DNA from: RGIG4708 sp045633845
GTDB lineage: Bacteria; Bacillota; Clostridia; UMGS1810
Assembly: GCA_045633845.1 (NCBI GenBank)
Contig: JAZQZC010000044.1
Location: 1 to 19,042 of the forward strand
Direction of reading: 5' to 3'
DNA: 19,042 bases
A program made the position numbers and the translations under genes. This document shows, one piece after another, positions 5,592 to 13,196 of this stretch; the stretch's first letter is position 1, and each line of letters starts with the position of its first letter. The notes below the pieces were generated by a model. That model did not search any database. It was not told where the DNA came from and saw only the letters and a program-made list of their open reading frames with translations.

Positions 5592-6449
5592 ATGAACATT
5601 CAGTGGTTTCCAGGCCATATGATGAAAACTCAGCGGGCAATGATTGAGGATATAAAGCTTATCGACATTGTTATCGAAATTGTTGATGCACGTTTGCCTC
5701 TTTCCAGCCGAAATCCGCAGATTGACGAAATTGTAGGCAGCAAGCCGAGATTGCTGTTGCTCAACAAAGCAGACATCGCAGACCCTGCCATTACCTCAAA
5801 GTGGGAAAAATACTTTGCAGGCAAAAATATTCCTGTTATGGTTGTTTCGTCAACAGGTAACAAAAAGCTGAATAATATATTTGATAAATGCCGCGAAATT
5901 CTTTCAGACAAAATTGCAAAACAAAAAGAAAAGGGAATAGCAAACCGCAGCATAAAGGTTATTGTGGTTGGCGTGCCCAATGTGGGTAAATCCTCACTTA
6001 TCAACAAGCTCAGCGGCCGCAAAAGCGCCATAACAGGCGACCGCCCCGGTGTAACCCGAGGCAAGCAGTGGATACGCCTTGGCAATGGCATTGAGCTTAT
6101 GGATACCCCCGGAATACTTTGGCCAAAATTTGAAGATGAGCTTGTAGGCAAAAAGCTTGCATTTACAGGTGCCATCAAGGACGAAATAATGGATGTGGAG
6201 GAGCTTGCGTGTGATTTGCTTGTCACACTGCGGGCAGCTTACCCAAAAAGCCTTGAGATGCGCTACAAAATGACAGATATAACGCAGCTTGAGCCATATG
6301 AGATGCTTGAGCTTTTAGGCAAAAAGAGAGGCTTTGTAATTTCGGGAGGTGAAATAGACACCGAGAGAGCTGCCAGAATTTTGCTTGATGAATTCAGAGG
6401 CGCAAAGCTTGGTAATATCTCACTTGAAGCCCCCGAGGATTTTCGTTAG
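5592..6449 (+). CDS. rbgA: Ribosome biogenesis GTPase RbgA (YlqF)
   Basis: 285 residues with the circularly permuted GTPase order: the G4 motif NKAD (58-61) comes before the P-loop GVPNVGKSS (127-135), with DTPG at 171-174. The N terminus IQWFPGHM is typical of the YlqF/YawG class. RbgA acts late in 50S assembly. The C-terminal region (about 200-285) is helical and RNA-binding in this family. AAAGGAG ends just before ATG 5592. It is only 13 bp after lepB and 12 bp before rnhB, so they are one operon. Confidence 0.96.
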   Translation: MNIQWFPGHMMKTQRAMIEDIKLIDIVIEIVDARLPLSSRNPQIDEIVGSKPRLLLLNKADIADPAITSKWEKYFAGKNIPVMVVSSTGNKKLNNIFDKCREILSDKIAKQKEKGIANRSIKVIVVGVPNVGKSSLINKLSGRKSAITGDRPGVTRGKQWIRLGNGIELMDTPGILWPKFEDELVGKKLAFTGAIKDEIMDVEELACDLLVTLRAAYPKSLEMRYKMTDITQLEPYEMLELLGKKRGFVISGGEIDTERAARILLDEFRGAKLGNISLEAPEDFR

Positions 6450-6461
6450 GAGGAAATCAAA

Positions 6462-7073
6462 ATGTCAAAAGAAGTTATCGACATGCTCGAATACGAAAAA
6501 AAGTACTGGGCAATGGGCAAAAAACTTGTTGCAGGCATTGACGAAGCAGGCAGAGGCCCTCTTGCAGGCCCTGTGTATGCAGCCTGCGTTGTTTTTGAGC
6601 CGGGTACTGTAATCGAAGGCATAAACGATTCTAAAAAACTCAGCGAAAAAAAGAGAGAACAGCTTTTTGATGTAATTATTGAAAAAGCATTGTATTACAG
6701 CATAGTTGCAGTGGACGAAAAACAAATAGACAAAATCAATATTTTAGAGGCAACATTTAAAGCCTTCCGCGAAAGCCTTAACAAGCTGCCCAAAATGCCT
6801 GACATTGCCCTTATAGACGGCAACAGAGCAAAGGATATCCCAACAGAGTATGAAACTGTTGTAAAAGGAGACAGCAAAAGCCAGTCTATTGCTGCGGCTT
6901 CGATTTTAGCCAAGGTATCGCGTGACAGATTTGTAATGGAGCTTGACAAAAAATATCCTCAGTACGGCTTTGCAAAGCACAAAGGATATCCTACCAAGGA
7001 CCACTACGCAGCTATTGAAGAATTCGGCCCAAGCCCTGTGCACAGGCTGACTTTCAAGGGTGTGGTAAAATGA
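6462..7073 (+). CDS. rnhB: Ribonuclease HII
   Basis: 203 residues. It removes ribonucleotides from DNA. The active-site carboxylates are visible: GIDEAGRGPLAGPV (Asp27, Glu28), LIDGN (Asp119) and the SQSIAAASILAKVSRD segment (Asp155). AGGAGG immediately precedes the start by a proper spacing, which supports ATG 6462. The stop overlaps the yraN start (ATGA, 7070-7073), indicating coupled translation. Confidence 0.96.
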   Translation: MSKEVIDMLEYEKKYWAMGKKLVAGIDEAGRGPLAGPVYAACVVFEPGTVIEGINDSKKLSEKKREQLFDVIIEKALYYSIVAVDEKQIDKINILEATFKAFRESLNKLPKMPDIALIDGNRAKDIPTEYETVVKGDSKSQSIAAASILAKVSRDRFVMELDKKYPQYGFAKHKGYPTKDHYAAIEEFGPSPVHRLTFKGVVK

Positions 7074-7435
7074 ACACAACAAGTATAGGTAACTTTGGCG
7101 AAACAGCAGCCTGCGAATATCTTGCCAAAAAAGGTTATAAAATAGTACAAAGAAATTACAAATGCAAAATAGCGGAAATTGATATTATTGCATATGATAA
7201 AAATGGAGTATTGTGTTTTTGTGAGGTAAAAACCCGCAAAAACAGCAACTACGGATATGCTTATGAGGCGGTAAACCACGACAAAATGCATCAGATGCAA
7301 AAAGGTGCAATGAGCTACATCAATGCTCATAATATAGATACCGAAATGCGTTTTGACGTTGTAGAGGTATACGGCGATTATTTGCAGGAGGCATTTCGTA
7401 TACAAAGTATCAATCATTTTGAAGATGCATTTTGA
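7070..7435 (+). CDS. yraN: YraN family (UPF0102) putative endonuclease-fold protein
   Basis: 121 residues. It shows the UPF0102 pattern: GNFGETAACEYLAKKGYKI at the N terminus, AEIDII (35-40) and CEVKTRKN (51-58). The E/D...EVK spacing resembles restriction-endonuclease-like folds, but the cellular role is not established. It overlaps rnhB by four bases, a very common pairing. A terminator hairpin lies about 65 bp beyond the stop. Confidence 0.93.
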   Translation: MNTTSIGNFGETAACEYLAKKGYKIVQRNYKCKIAEIDIIAYDKNGVLCFCEVKTRKNSNYGYAYEAVNHDKMHQMQKGAMSYINAHNIDTEMRFDVVEVYGDYLQEAFRIQSINHFEDAF

Positions 7436-7501
7436 TTTTTGCAAGAATTTGCGATTTAAAATTCAAAACAAAAATCACAAATAAAATACTAAAGCAAGCA
7501 G

Positions 7502-7543
7502 AAACACCACTTTTCACAATTAAATGTTGAGTGGTGTTTTGTT
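7502..7543 (+). terminator. Terminator of the rplS-yraN operon
   Basis: AAACACCACT (7502-7511) pairs with AGTGGTGTTT (7530-7539) and is followed by a T-rich tail (TGTTGTTT). The rest of the 244-bp gap, 7436-7679, is AT-rich and otherwise holds only the promoter and leader of the next gene. Confidence 0.8.
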
Positions 7544-7590
7544 GTTTGACAAAATTTCTCGCACAAAAATGAAATTTTTGTTTAAAAAAC

Positions 7591-7619
7591 TTGCATTTTT
7601 CCAAAATATGTGATATACT
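7591..7619 (+). promoter_or_regulatory. Promoter of the aspartate aminotransferase gene
   Basis: TTGCAT at 7591-7596, 17-bp spacer, TATACT at 7614-7619, with TGTGA ahead of the -10. It is near-identical in layout to the rplS promoter at 4345-4373. A small GCTGA-N4-TCAGC hairpin lies in the leader near 7639-7652. Confidence 0.75.
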
Positions 7620-7679
7620 CATAAGGTATGAATTTTAAGCTGAAATATCAGCAATCGGTTTTGAAAGGATAGTGTAACA

Positions 7680-8867
7680 ATGAGTTTGTCAAGTAAATTA
7701 ATGAATATAAATGCATCACCTACACTTGCTATTGATTCAAAATTCAAGCAGATGAAAGCAGATGGTCTTGATGTTGTAGGTTTTGGAGCGGGTGAACCTG
7801 ATTTTGACACACCAAAGCATATAAAGCAGGCTGCAATAGATGCTATTAATAATAATCAGACACGATACACACCTGCAGCAGGTACTCTTGAGCTCAAAAA
7901 GGCAATTTGCCAAAAGTTCAAAAATGATAATGGTCTTGATTACGAGCCGTCACAAATTGTGGTTTCAAATGGTGCCAAGCATTCCCTTGTAAATGCCTTT
8001 GGCGCAATTCTCAACCCCGGTGACGAAGTTATTATTCCTGCACCATTCTGGGTTAGCTATCCCGAAATGGTAAAATACTGCGATGGTGTTCCTGTTGTAA
8101 TTCACGCAAGCGAAGAGGATGGATTTAAATTCACTGCCGAGCAGTTTGAAAATGCAATCACAGGCAAAACAAAAGCCCTCGTGCTCAACAGCCCGAGCAA
8201 CCCCACAGGTATGATGTACAGCGAGGCTGAGCTTAGGGAAATTGCAGATGTTGCAGTTAAACACAACATTTATGTTATTTCGGACGAAATTTACGAAAAG
8301 CTAATATACACCGATACAAAGCATGTAAGCATTGCATCATTGGGCGACAAAATCAAAGACCTTACAATAGTTGTAAACGGCGTGTCCAAAACATATGCTA
8401 TGACAGGCTGGAGAATTGGCTTTACCGCTTCTAACAGCGAAATTGCAAAGCTTATGAGCAATGTTCAGAGCCACACCACATCAAACCCCAACTCCATTGC
8501 ACAGGCGGCAACAGTTGCGGCTCTTACAGGCCCCACCGATGACCTCGAAACAATGCGTAAGGCCTTTGACGAGAGACGCAGATATATGGTAGAGCGCATC
8601 AACACAATAGACGGAGTTTCGTGCATAATGCCCGAGGGCGCATTTTATGTGATGATGAACATCAGCAAGCTTTTTGGCAAAACAGTTGCGGGCACTGTAA
8701 TCAACAGCGCAGACGATTTTGCAAATGTATTTCTTGACAAATGCCTTGTGGCAGTTGTTCCAGGTACGTCGTTTGAAGCACCTGAGTTTGTAAGATGGTC
8801 TTACGCAACAAGTATGCAAAATATAAAAGAAGGTCTTGACAGACTTGAAAAGCTTTTGAAAATGTAA
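7680..8867 (+). CDS. Pyridoxal-phosphate aminotransferase, aspartate aminotransferase type
   Basis: 395 residues, class I/II fold-type I aminotransferase. Landmarks: FGAGEPDFDTP (35-45), APFWVSYPEM, NSPSNPTG (170-177), SDEIYEKLIY (201-210), the Schiff-base lysine in GVSKTYAMTGWRIG (Lys237) and the substrate-carboxylate arginine in FVRWSYA (about Arg372). This matches the subgroup Ib aspartate aminotransferases of Firmicutes, which exchange amino groups between aspartate and 2-oxoglutarate. Related specificities such as aromatic or prephenate transamination cannot be excluded. AAAGGA near 7664 supports ATG 7680. It is monocistronic, with its own promoter and a long terminator. Confidence 0.92.
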   Translation: MSLSSKLMNINASPTLAIDSKFKQMKADGLDVVGFGAGEPDFDTPKHIKQAAIDAINNNQTRYTPAAGTLELKKAICQKFKNDNGLDYEPSQIVVSNGAKHSLVNAFGAILNPGDEVIIPAPFWVSYPEMVKYCDGVPVVIHASEEDGFKFTAEQFENAITGKTKALVLNSPSNPTGMMYSEAELREIADVAVKHNIYVISDEIYEKLIYTDTKHVSIASLGDKIKDLTIVVNGVSKTYAMTGWRIGFTASNSEIAKLMSNVQSHTTSNPNSIAQAATVAALTGPTDDLETMRKAFDERRRYMVERINTIDGVSCIMPEGAFYVMMNISKLFGKTVAGTVINSADDFANVFLDKCLVAVVPGTSFEAPEFVRWSYATSMQNIKEGLDRLEKLLKM

Positions 8868-8872
8868 AATTT

Positions 8873-8913
8873 AAACTGCCGTAAAATGAATTTCATTTTA
8901 TGGCAGTTTTTTG
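8873..8913 (+). terminator. Strong terminator after the aminotransferase gene
   Basis: An 18-bp stem pairs AAACTGCCGTAAAATGAA (8873-8890) with 8892-8909, with one G-T pair, followed by T residues. It overlaps the upstream edge of the next promoter. Confidence 0.88.
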
Positions 8914-8942
8914 TTTACTTTTTGCTTGCAATGGTGTATAAT
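8914..8942 (+). promoter_or_regulatory. Promoter of the wecG-thyX-tmk group
   Basis: TTTACT at 8914-8919 and a perfect TATAAT at 8937-8942, 17-bp spacer, directly after the terminator stem. The ribosome binding site CGGAG is about 20 bp beyond. Confidence 0.65.
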
Positions 8943-8975
8943 AAATGTAGTTTGTATAAAAAACGGAGAATGAAT

Positions 8976-9710
8976 ATGGATAAAGTAAATATACTGGGTG
9001 CACATGTTGATAAATGCAATGTTGAACAGGCAACCGACAAAATTATGGAAATGATACACAATAATCAAAAATGCGGTTATGTGTTTACCCCCAATTCCGA
9101 AATTCTTATGCAGGCATACAGAGATAAAGAGTTTTGTGATATATTAAATACCGCATCGCTTTTGACTGCAGACGGAATAGGAGTTATATATGCATCAAAA
9201 ATATTAAAAAATCCCATACAGGAACGCTGTGCAGGCTTTGACATAACCTGCCGCCTGCTCGAAAAAATGGCACCTGAAGGCAAAACGCTGTATCTGTTTG
9301 GCTCAAAGCCCGGTGTAGCCGAAAAAGCCAAAGCCAATATCGAGGGCAAATACCAAGGAGTAAAAGTAGTGGGCTTTTCCAGCGGATATTTTGATGCCGA
9401 GCGTGAAAAAGAGATTATTGCAGATATAAATCAAAAAAACCCCGACGTACTTCTTGTGTGTCTCGGCGCACCAAAGCAGGAAAAATGGATATATACTTAC
9501 AAGGATGAGTTAAATGTAAAAGTATGCCTCGGAGTTGGCGGAACAATGGACGTGCTTTCGGGCGAGAGCGAAAGAGCCCCCGAGTTTTATATAAAGCACA
9601 ATATCGAATGGCTGTATCGCCTTTTGTCACAGCCGTCACGCATAGGCAGAATGATGGATTTGCCAAAATTTGGCTTTACAGTTTTGCTTCATGGCAAAAA
9701 GTATAAATAA
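8976..9710 (+). CDS. WecG/TagA/CpsF family glycosyltransferase
   Basis: 244 residues from ATG 8976. That start is preferred over ATG 8970 and the longer frame to 8886 because GGAG at 8965-8968 is then seven bases away, and the length equals the family norm. Family motifs: FTPNSEI (37-43), TADGIGV (64-70), LLVCLGAPKQEKWI (159-172), LGVGGTMDVLSGE and a C-terminal EWLYRLLSQP. Members transfer N-acetylmannosamine-type sugars onto a lipid-linked acceptor in teichoic acid, enterobacterial antigen or capsule synthesis. Here there are no wall-polymer neighbours, so the polymer is unknown. It is 21 bp ahead of thyX and probably co-transcribed. Confidence 0.93.
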   Translation: MDKVNILGAHVDKCNVEQATDKIMEMIHNNQKCGYVFTPNSEILMQAYRDKEFCDILNTASLLTADGIGVIYASKILKNPIQERCAGFDITCRLLEKMAPEGKTLYLFGSKPGVAEKAKANIEGKYQGVKVVGFSSGYFDAEREKEIIADINQKNPDVLLVCLGAPKQEKWIYTYKDELNVKVCLGVGGTMDVLSGESERAPEFYIKHNIEWLYRLLSQPSRIGRMMDLPKFGFTVLLHGKKYK

Positions 9711-9731
9711 CCAGAAAGGTCTGTAATTAAT

Positions 9732-10490
9732 ATGAATGTTGAATTGTTACAATACAATCCCGATTGTGAAAAAATTGTTGCAGCTGCGGCAAAGCTTTGC
9801 TATTCTTCCTCCGGTATAGACGGAATTTTTGAGGGTCTCGATGATGAAAAAACCGAAAAGTTTATCCAAAGGCTTGTAAGTATGGGCCACGAAAGCCCCA
9901 CAGAGCATGTGTATTTTACATTTGGTATTGAGGGCGTGTCACGAAGCCTGCTTGCACAAATTACCCGCCACCGTATTGCAAGCTACAGTGTAAAGTCACA
10001 GCGATATGTAAAAGAGGGTCAGTTTGAATTTATCACCCCTCCCGAAATTGAAGCAATACCCCAGGCAAAACAAGAGTTTTTGCGCGCAATGGAAGAGGAT
10101 GTTAAGTCGTACAACAAGCTTGCAGATATTTTGTTTGAAAAGCATTATAACGATATGATAAATGAGGGCATACCCGAAGCCAAAGCTAAAACTGCTGCCG
10201 AAAAAAAGGCAATAGAAGATGCCAGATACATACTTCCAAATGCTTGCGAAACAAAAATGATTGTTACTATGAATACACGCAGCCTTATAAACTTTTTCCA
10301 CCATCGCTGCTGCGAAAGAGCACAGTGGGAAATCCGCGACCTTGCCTGCCGTATGGCAAAGCTTGTAAAAGAAGTAGCACCCACACTGTTTAAATTGGCA
10401 GGCCCGAGCTGCATTGGCGGCAAATGCCCCGAAGGTGCAATGAGCTGCGGCAAAATGCTTGAAAAACGAAAAGAATTTTTGGGAGAGTAA
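9732..10490 (+). CDS. thyX: Flavin-dependent thymidylate synthase ThyX
   Basis: 252 residues. The ThyX signature RHR-x7-S is present as RHRIASYSVKSQRY (79-92), and the C-terminal FFHHRCCERAQWEIR segment supplies other substrate-binding residues. It methylates dUMP to dTMP using FAD, NADPH and methylene-tetrahydrofolate. The C-terminal extension with several cysteines (CIGGKCPEGAMSCG) is notable but seen in other members. It is separated from the downstream dTMP kinase by only two bases, so the two consecutive steps to dTDP are co-expressed. Confidence 0.95.
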   Translation: MNVELLQYNPDCEKIVAAAAKLCYSSSGIDGIFEGLDDEKTEKFIQRLVSMGHESPTEHVYFTFGIEGVSRSLLAQITRHRIASYSVKSQRYVKEGQFEFITPPEIEAIPQAKQEFLRAMEEDVKSYNKLADILFEKHYNDMINEGIPEAKAKTAAEKKAIEDARYILPNACETKMIVTMNTRSLINFFHHRCCERAQWEIRDLACRMAKLVKEVAPTLFKLAGPSCIGGKCPEGAMSCGKMLEKRKEFLGE

Positions 10491-10492
10491 CA

Positions 10493-11164
10493 ATGAGCAA
10501 GCTGATAGTTATCGAAGGTGTAGACTCCAGCGGTAAAGCAACACAATCACAAATTTTGTACGAAAAGTTAATACAAAAGGGCCTCATTGCAAACAAAATA
10601 GAATTTCCCAACTATTCAAGTACAAGCTCCGATGTTGTAAAAATGTATTTAAACGGAGATTTTGGCAAAGACCCGCAGGCGGTAAATGCATATGCCGCAT
10701 CAATACTTTTTGCAGTAGACCGATTTGCCACTGTAAAAAATACCCACAGGGATATTTTTCAAAACGGTGATGTTGTAATTGCAGACAGATATACCACATC
10801 AAATATGGTTCATCAGGCGTCTAAGATATCTGATATCAGACAAAAAGACATATTTCTTGACTGGCTTTACGATATGGAATACACAAAGCTGACTTTGCCC
10901 AAGCCCGACATAACAATTTTTTTGGATATGCCGGTTGAGTATGCAAAGCAGCTTATGGCAAACAGAGCAAACAAAATAGACAATACTATGCAAAAGGACA
11001 TTCACGAAAGCAACGACAAATATCTTTACGATGCATACAACAATGCTTGCTTTGTTGCAAAAAAATATAACTGGAAATGGATAAAATGCGTAAAAGACGG
11101 CAAAGTGCGCACAATTGAAGATATTTCACAGGAAATATTTGATGCAGTTTTAAATGTATTATAA
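10493..11164 (+). CDS. tmk: Thymidylate kinase (dTMP kinase family)
   Basis: 223 residues. The P-loop reads EGVDSSGKATQS (8-19), the variant seen in a clostridial branch of thymidylate kinases rather than the enterobacterial DGSGKTT. The nucleobase-binding ADRYTTSN segment (about 97-104) and FLDMP (143-147) also fit. It phosphorylates dTMP to dTDP. The start lies two bases after the thyX stop, with GGGAGAG in the thyX tail as binding site. Another deoxynucleoside monophosphate kinase is possible, but the thyX partner argues for dTMP. Confidence 0.88.
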   Translation: MSKLIVIEGVDSSGKATQSQILYEKLIQKGLIANKIEFPNYSSTSSDVVKMYLNGDFGKDPQAVNAYAASILFAVDRFATVKNTHRDIFQNGDVVIADRYTTSNMVHQASKISDIRQKDIFLDWLYDMEYTKLTLPKPDITIFLDMPVEYAKQLMANRANKIDNTMQKDIHESNDKYLYDAYNNACFVAKKYNWKWIKCVKDGKVRTIEDISQEIFDAVLNVL

Positions 11165-11206
11165 AACATGCATTAATAAATATATGTTATTTAAAATTTG
11201 AATTGT

Positions 11207-11255
11207 ATTAGTTCGCATGAGAGATGCAATAACACTAATCGCGGGTACTACCCGC
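11207..11255 (+). other. Tandem hairpins upstream of tRNA-Arg
   Basis: ATTAGT (11207-11212) pairs with ACTAAT (11234-11239), enclosing GCAT/ATGC, and is followed by GCGGG-TACTA-CCCGC (11241-11255). They end three bases before the tRNA. They may be a tmk terminator or a processing signal. No U-run is present and no clear tRNA promoter was found. Confidence 0.4.
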
Positions 11256-11258
11256 TAT

Positions 11259-11335
11259 GCGCTTGTAGCTCAGCCGGATAGAGCACCGGCCTCCGACGCC
11301 GGGTGTCGCAAGTTCGAATCTTGTCAAGCGCGCCA
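11259..11335 (+). tRNA. tRNA-Arg (anticodon CCG)
   Basis: A complete cloverleaf. Acceptor GCGCTTG/CAAGCGC; D arm GCTC/GAGC; anticodon stem CCGGC/GCCGG with loop CTCCGAC giving anticodon CCG, which reads CGG; a five-base variable loop; T arm GCAAG-TTCGAAT-CTTGT. The CCA end is encoded (11333-11335). The 3' nineteen bases recur with one mismatch at 11625-11643. Confidence 0.96.
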
Positions 11336-11371
11336 AATTAAAAAAGTCCTCAAATAGGACTTTTTTAATTT
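11335..11371 (+). terminator. Terminator of tRNA-Arg
   Basis: Sixteen-base arms at 11335-11350 and 11356-11371 pair perfectly (core AAAAAGTCCT / AGGACTTTTT), five-base loop, with the T run inside the 3' arm. Confidence 0.88.
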
Positions 11372-11419
11372 GCATACAATGAAAAAGATTCGAACTTTGA
11401 GAAAGCATCAACCGTAAAG

Positions 11420-11444
11420 AAAAACAGTTCGGTGAACTGTTTTT
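11420..11444 (+). terminator. Terminator-like hairpin in the post-tRNA region
   Basis: AAAAACAGTTC (11420-11430) pairs with GAACTGTTTTT (11434-11444) across a three-base loop, T-rich on the 3' side. CAACC/GGTTG (11409-11413, 11448-11452) extends pairing around it. No gene lies immediately before it, so it may be a leftover from an inserted or duplicated segment. Confidence 0.5.
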
Positions 11445-11470
11445 TAGGTTGGTGTTGCGCAGGCGGGTAC

Positions 11471-11578
11471 CTAGTGTGACAGGATTCGAACTCTCAATGC
11501 CTGACATCTGAAATTTTTGAAATCTTTCAGTTTGTCGGTTTTGACGGGCGACAGCCCGCCTGCAACCTGTCGCACTAA
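11471..11578. repeat. 108-bp palindromic repeat, copy 2
   Basis: Same orientation and extent as the copy at 267-374, with about four or five substitutions. The end stem (11471-11483 with about 11566-11577) keeps pairing, with the change to CCTGTCGCACT tolerated as a G-T pair, and the GC-rich hairpin keeps its stem while its loop changes from GTCA to GACA. One change (CAGATTG to CAGTTTG) weakens the middle stem. It lies between tRNA-Arg and the duplicated tRNA end. Confidence 0.75.
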
Positions 11579-11624
11579 GCAAAGCGAGAGGTCGACAAGC
11601 AGGGCAGATTGCAAAGCAATATGC

Positions 11625-11643
11625 ATCTTGTCAAGCGTGCCAA
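11625..11643 (+). repeat. Duplicated 3' end of tRNA-Arg
   Basis: ATCTTGTCAAGCG-T-GCCAA matches 11318-11336, covering the 3' T stem, acceptor strand and CCA, with one mismatch. No other tRNA part precedes it. The intervening 290-odd bases contain the 108-bp repeat and several hairpins. The layout resembles a direct repeat left by integration at a tRNA end, but no integrase is present. Confidence 0.7.
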
Positions 11644-11674
11644 GTAAATAAGCCCTCTTTTGAGTGCTTATTTA
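11643..11674 (+). terminator. Terminator-like hairpin before trmK
   Basis: AATAAGCCCTC pairs with GAGTGCTTATT (one mismatch) across TTTT, with T-rich flank, immediately after the duplicated tRNA end, mirroring the terminator that follows the intact tRNA. Confidence 0.6.
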
Positions 11675-11698
11675 TTCACTTTAAAACGGAGAAATAAT

Positions 11699-12391
11699 AT
11701 GAAATATAATAAACCCATACTTACACAAAGATTACAACTTATAGCAGACCTTGTTCCAAAATGCAATACTCTTGCAGATGTTGGCACTGACCATGGATAT
11801 ATTCCTATTTATTGCACGCTGAACGGTGTGTGCAATAATGCAATTGCAATGGATGTAAACCAAGGTCCTCTTGAAAGAGCAAAAGCTCATATTGAAAAAT
11901 ACAATCTTTCGGATAAAGTTTTAACACGCCTTTCAAACGGGCTTGAAAAGCTTGCTGAAGGCGAAGCAGATGTTATAGTCATTGCAGGGATGGGCGGTCC
12001 TCTTATTTCGCAGATTCTTGAAAACGGAAAAAATGCCGTAACAGATGACACAACCCTGATTATCCAGCCGATGATTGCACCAAAGGAGCTTCGTGAGTAT
12101 CTTTACGGCTCAAATTTTAAAATTACAGACGAATATGTGTGCCGTGAGGGAAATAAGTTTTATAACATTTTCAAAGTAAAAAAAGGCAATTTTAGCCCAT
12201 CACAAGGTGATTTGTATGTCGGAAGAAATATAAAACAAAATTGTCCGAGAATATTTGATGAATATATTAAGTACAAAATAAAAGTTGGACAAAAAATTCT
12301 TGACGGATTAAAAAAATCATCATCAGACAAATGCGCCGAAATAGAGCTTGTAGAAAATGAACTTAAAATATACAGGGAGGAACTCAAATGA
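11699..12391 (+). CDS. trmK: tRNA (adenine22-N1)-methyltransferase TrmK
   Basis: 230 residues from ATG 11699, chosen because CGGAG at 11687-11691 is seven bases upstream; an in-frame ATG at 11660 lies in the terminator hairpin and lacks a site. The SAM-binding motif DVGTDHGYIP (27-36) and the catalytic-region motif IAGMGGPLI (95-103) identify the TrmK/YqfN family (COG2384), which methylates A22 in the D-loop of some tRNAs. The C-terminal 60 residues are lysine-rich and helical. It overlaps nif3 by four bases (ATGA), the standard Firmicutes pair. Confidence 0.93.
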   Translation: MKYNKPILTQRLQLIADLVPKCNTLADVGTDHGYIPIYCTLNGVCNNAIAMDVNQGPLERAKAHIEKYNLSDKVLTRLSNGLEKLAEGEADVIVIAGMGGPLISQILENGKNAVTDDTTLIIQPMIAPKELREYLYGSNFKITDEYVCREGNKFYNIFKVKKGNFSPSQGDLYVGRNIKQNCPRIFDEYIKYKIKVGQKILDGLKKSSSDKCAEIELVENELKIYREELK

Positions 12392-13182
12392 AAATTAAAG
12401 ACATTGCAAATTTAATAGAAAACAAATTTCCACAGTATTATGCTATGGACGGCGACAATGTAGGACTTCTTGTAGGAGATGAAAACACCGAGGTGAGCAA
12501 AATTCTTGTTTGCTGCGACGTAGACGAATATGTTGCAGATGAGGCTAAAAGCGTTGGTGCAAATTTAATTATTTCACATCATCCTCTTATGTTTCACTCC
12601 ATAAATCGCCTTGATGAGAGTCACCCCGAGCAGCGCACACTTCGCAAGCTTGTAAAAAATGATATTGCTCTTTATACTGCTCATACAAACCTTGACGTTG
12701 GCAGAGGCGGCATAAACGACTATATGGCAAGCTTGCTCGGGCTTAAAAATACCGAGGTTATCGAAGTTGTGTGCCAAAAAGACGGCAAGTATCACGGCTA
12801 CGGCAGATTTGCAAAGCTTGATTCACCTGTAGCCCTTAAACAAATGCTATATAAATGCAAAGAGGTTTTTGACCTTGACGGATGCCGCTATGTAGGCAAT
12901 TTTGATGACCAAATAACATCTGTTGCAATAAACACAGGAGGCGGTGCAGGCATAATGGATTTGTGCTTTGACTTAAAGGCCGACTTGTTTATTACAGGGG
13001 ATATAAAATATAACCCTGCCCGTGATGCCTACGAGAGAGGTATGGATATTATAGATGTTGCGCACTATGATACAGAAAAAATCACGATGGACTTTTTTAA
13101 AGAGTTTTTTGCAAATGAGGCACCCGAAATTGAGGTTGTAAAGTCAAAAGCAAATATACGCATATATAAAATTTTTTCATAA
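12388..13182 (+). CDS. Nif3-like dinuclear metal center protein (YqfO/YbgI family)
   Basis: 264 residues, the short form of the family without the middle PII-like insertion. Metal-ligand motifs: SHHPLMFH (63-70), TAHTNLD (97-103), and near the C terminus the GDIKYN and DVAHYDTE segments. The fold is a toroidal hexamer with two metals per subunit. It is often labelled GTP cyclohydrolase 1 type 2 homolog, but no function is firmly established. Translationally coupled to trmK. Its stop is only about 17 bp from the end of the convergent glycosidase remnant, with no terminator between. Confidence 0.93.
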   Translation: MKIKDIANLIENKFPQYYAMDGDNVGLLVGDENTEVSKILVCCDVDEYVADEAKSVGANLIISHHPLMFHSINRLDESHPEQRTLRKLVKNDIALYTAHTNLDVGRGGINDYMASLLGLKNTEVIEVVCQKDGKYHGYGRFAKLDSPVALKQMLYKCKEVFDLDGCRYVGNFDDQITSVAINTGGGAGIMDLCFDLKADLFITGDIKYNPARDAYERGMDIIDVAHYDTEKITMDFFKEFFANEAPEIEVVKSKANIRIYKIFS

Positions 13183-13196
13183 CTGCATAAAAAGGA

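Noticed and set aside
5630..6226. 198-codon minus-strand frame opposite rbgA
   Set aside because: It is serine-rich shadow coding of a clearly conserved GTPase gene, with no ribosome binding site.
11165..11206. Terminator directly after the dTMP kinase gene
   Set aside because: Only a short AACAT/ATGTT match is visible, with no stable stem and T run; the hairpins nearer the tRNA are more likely.
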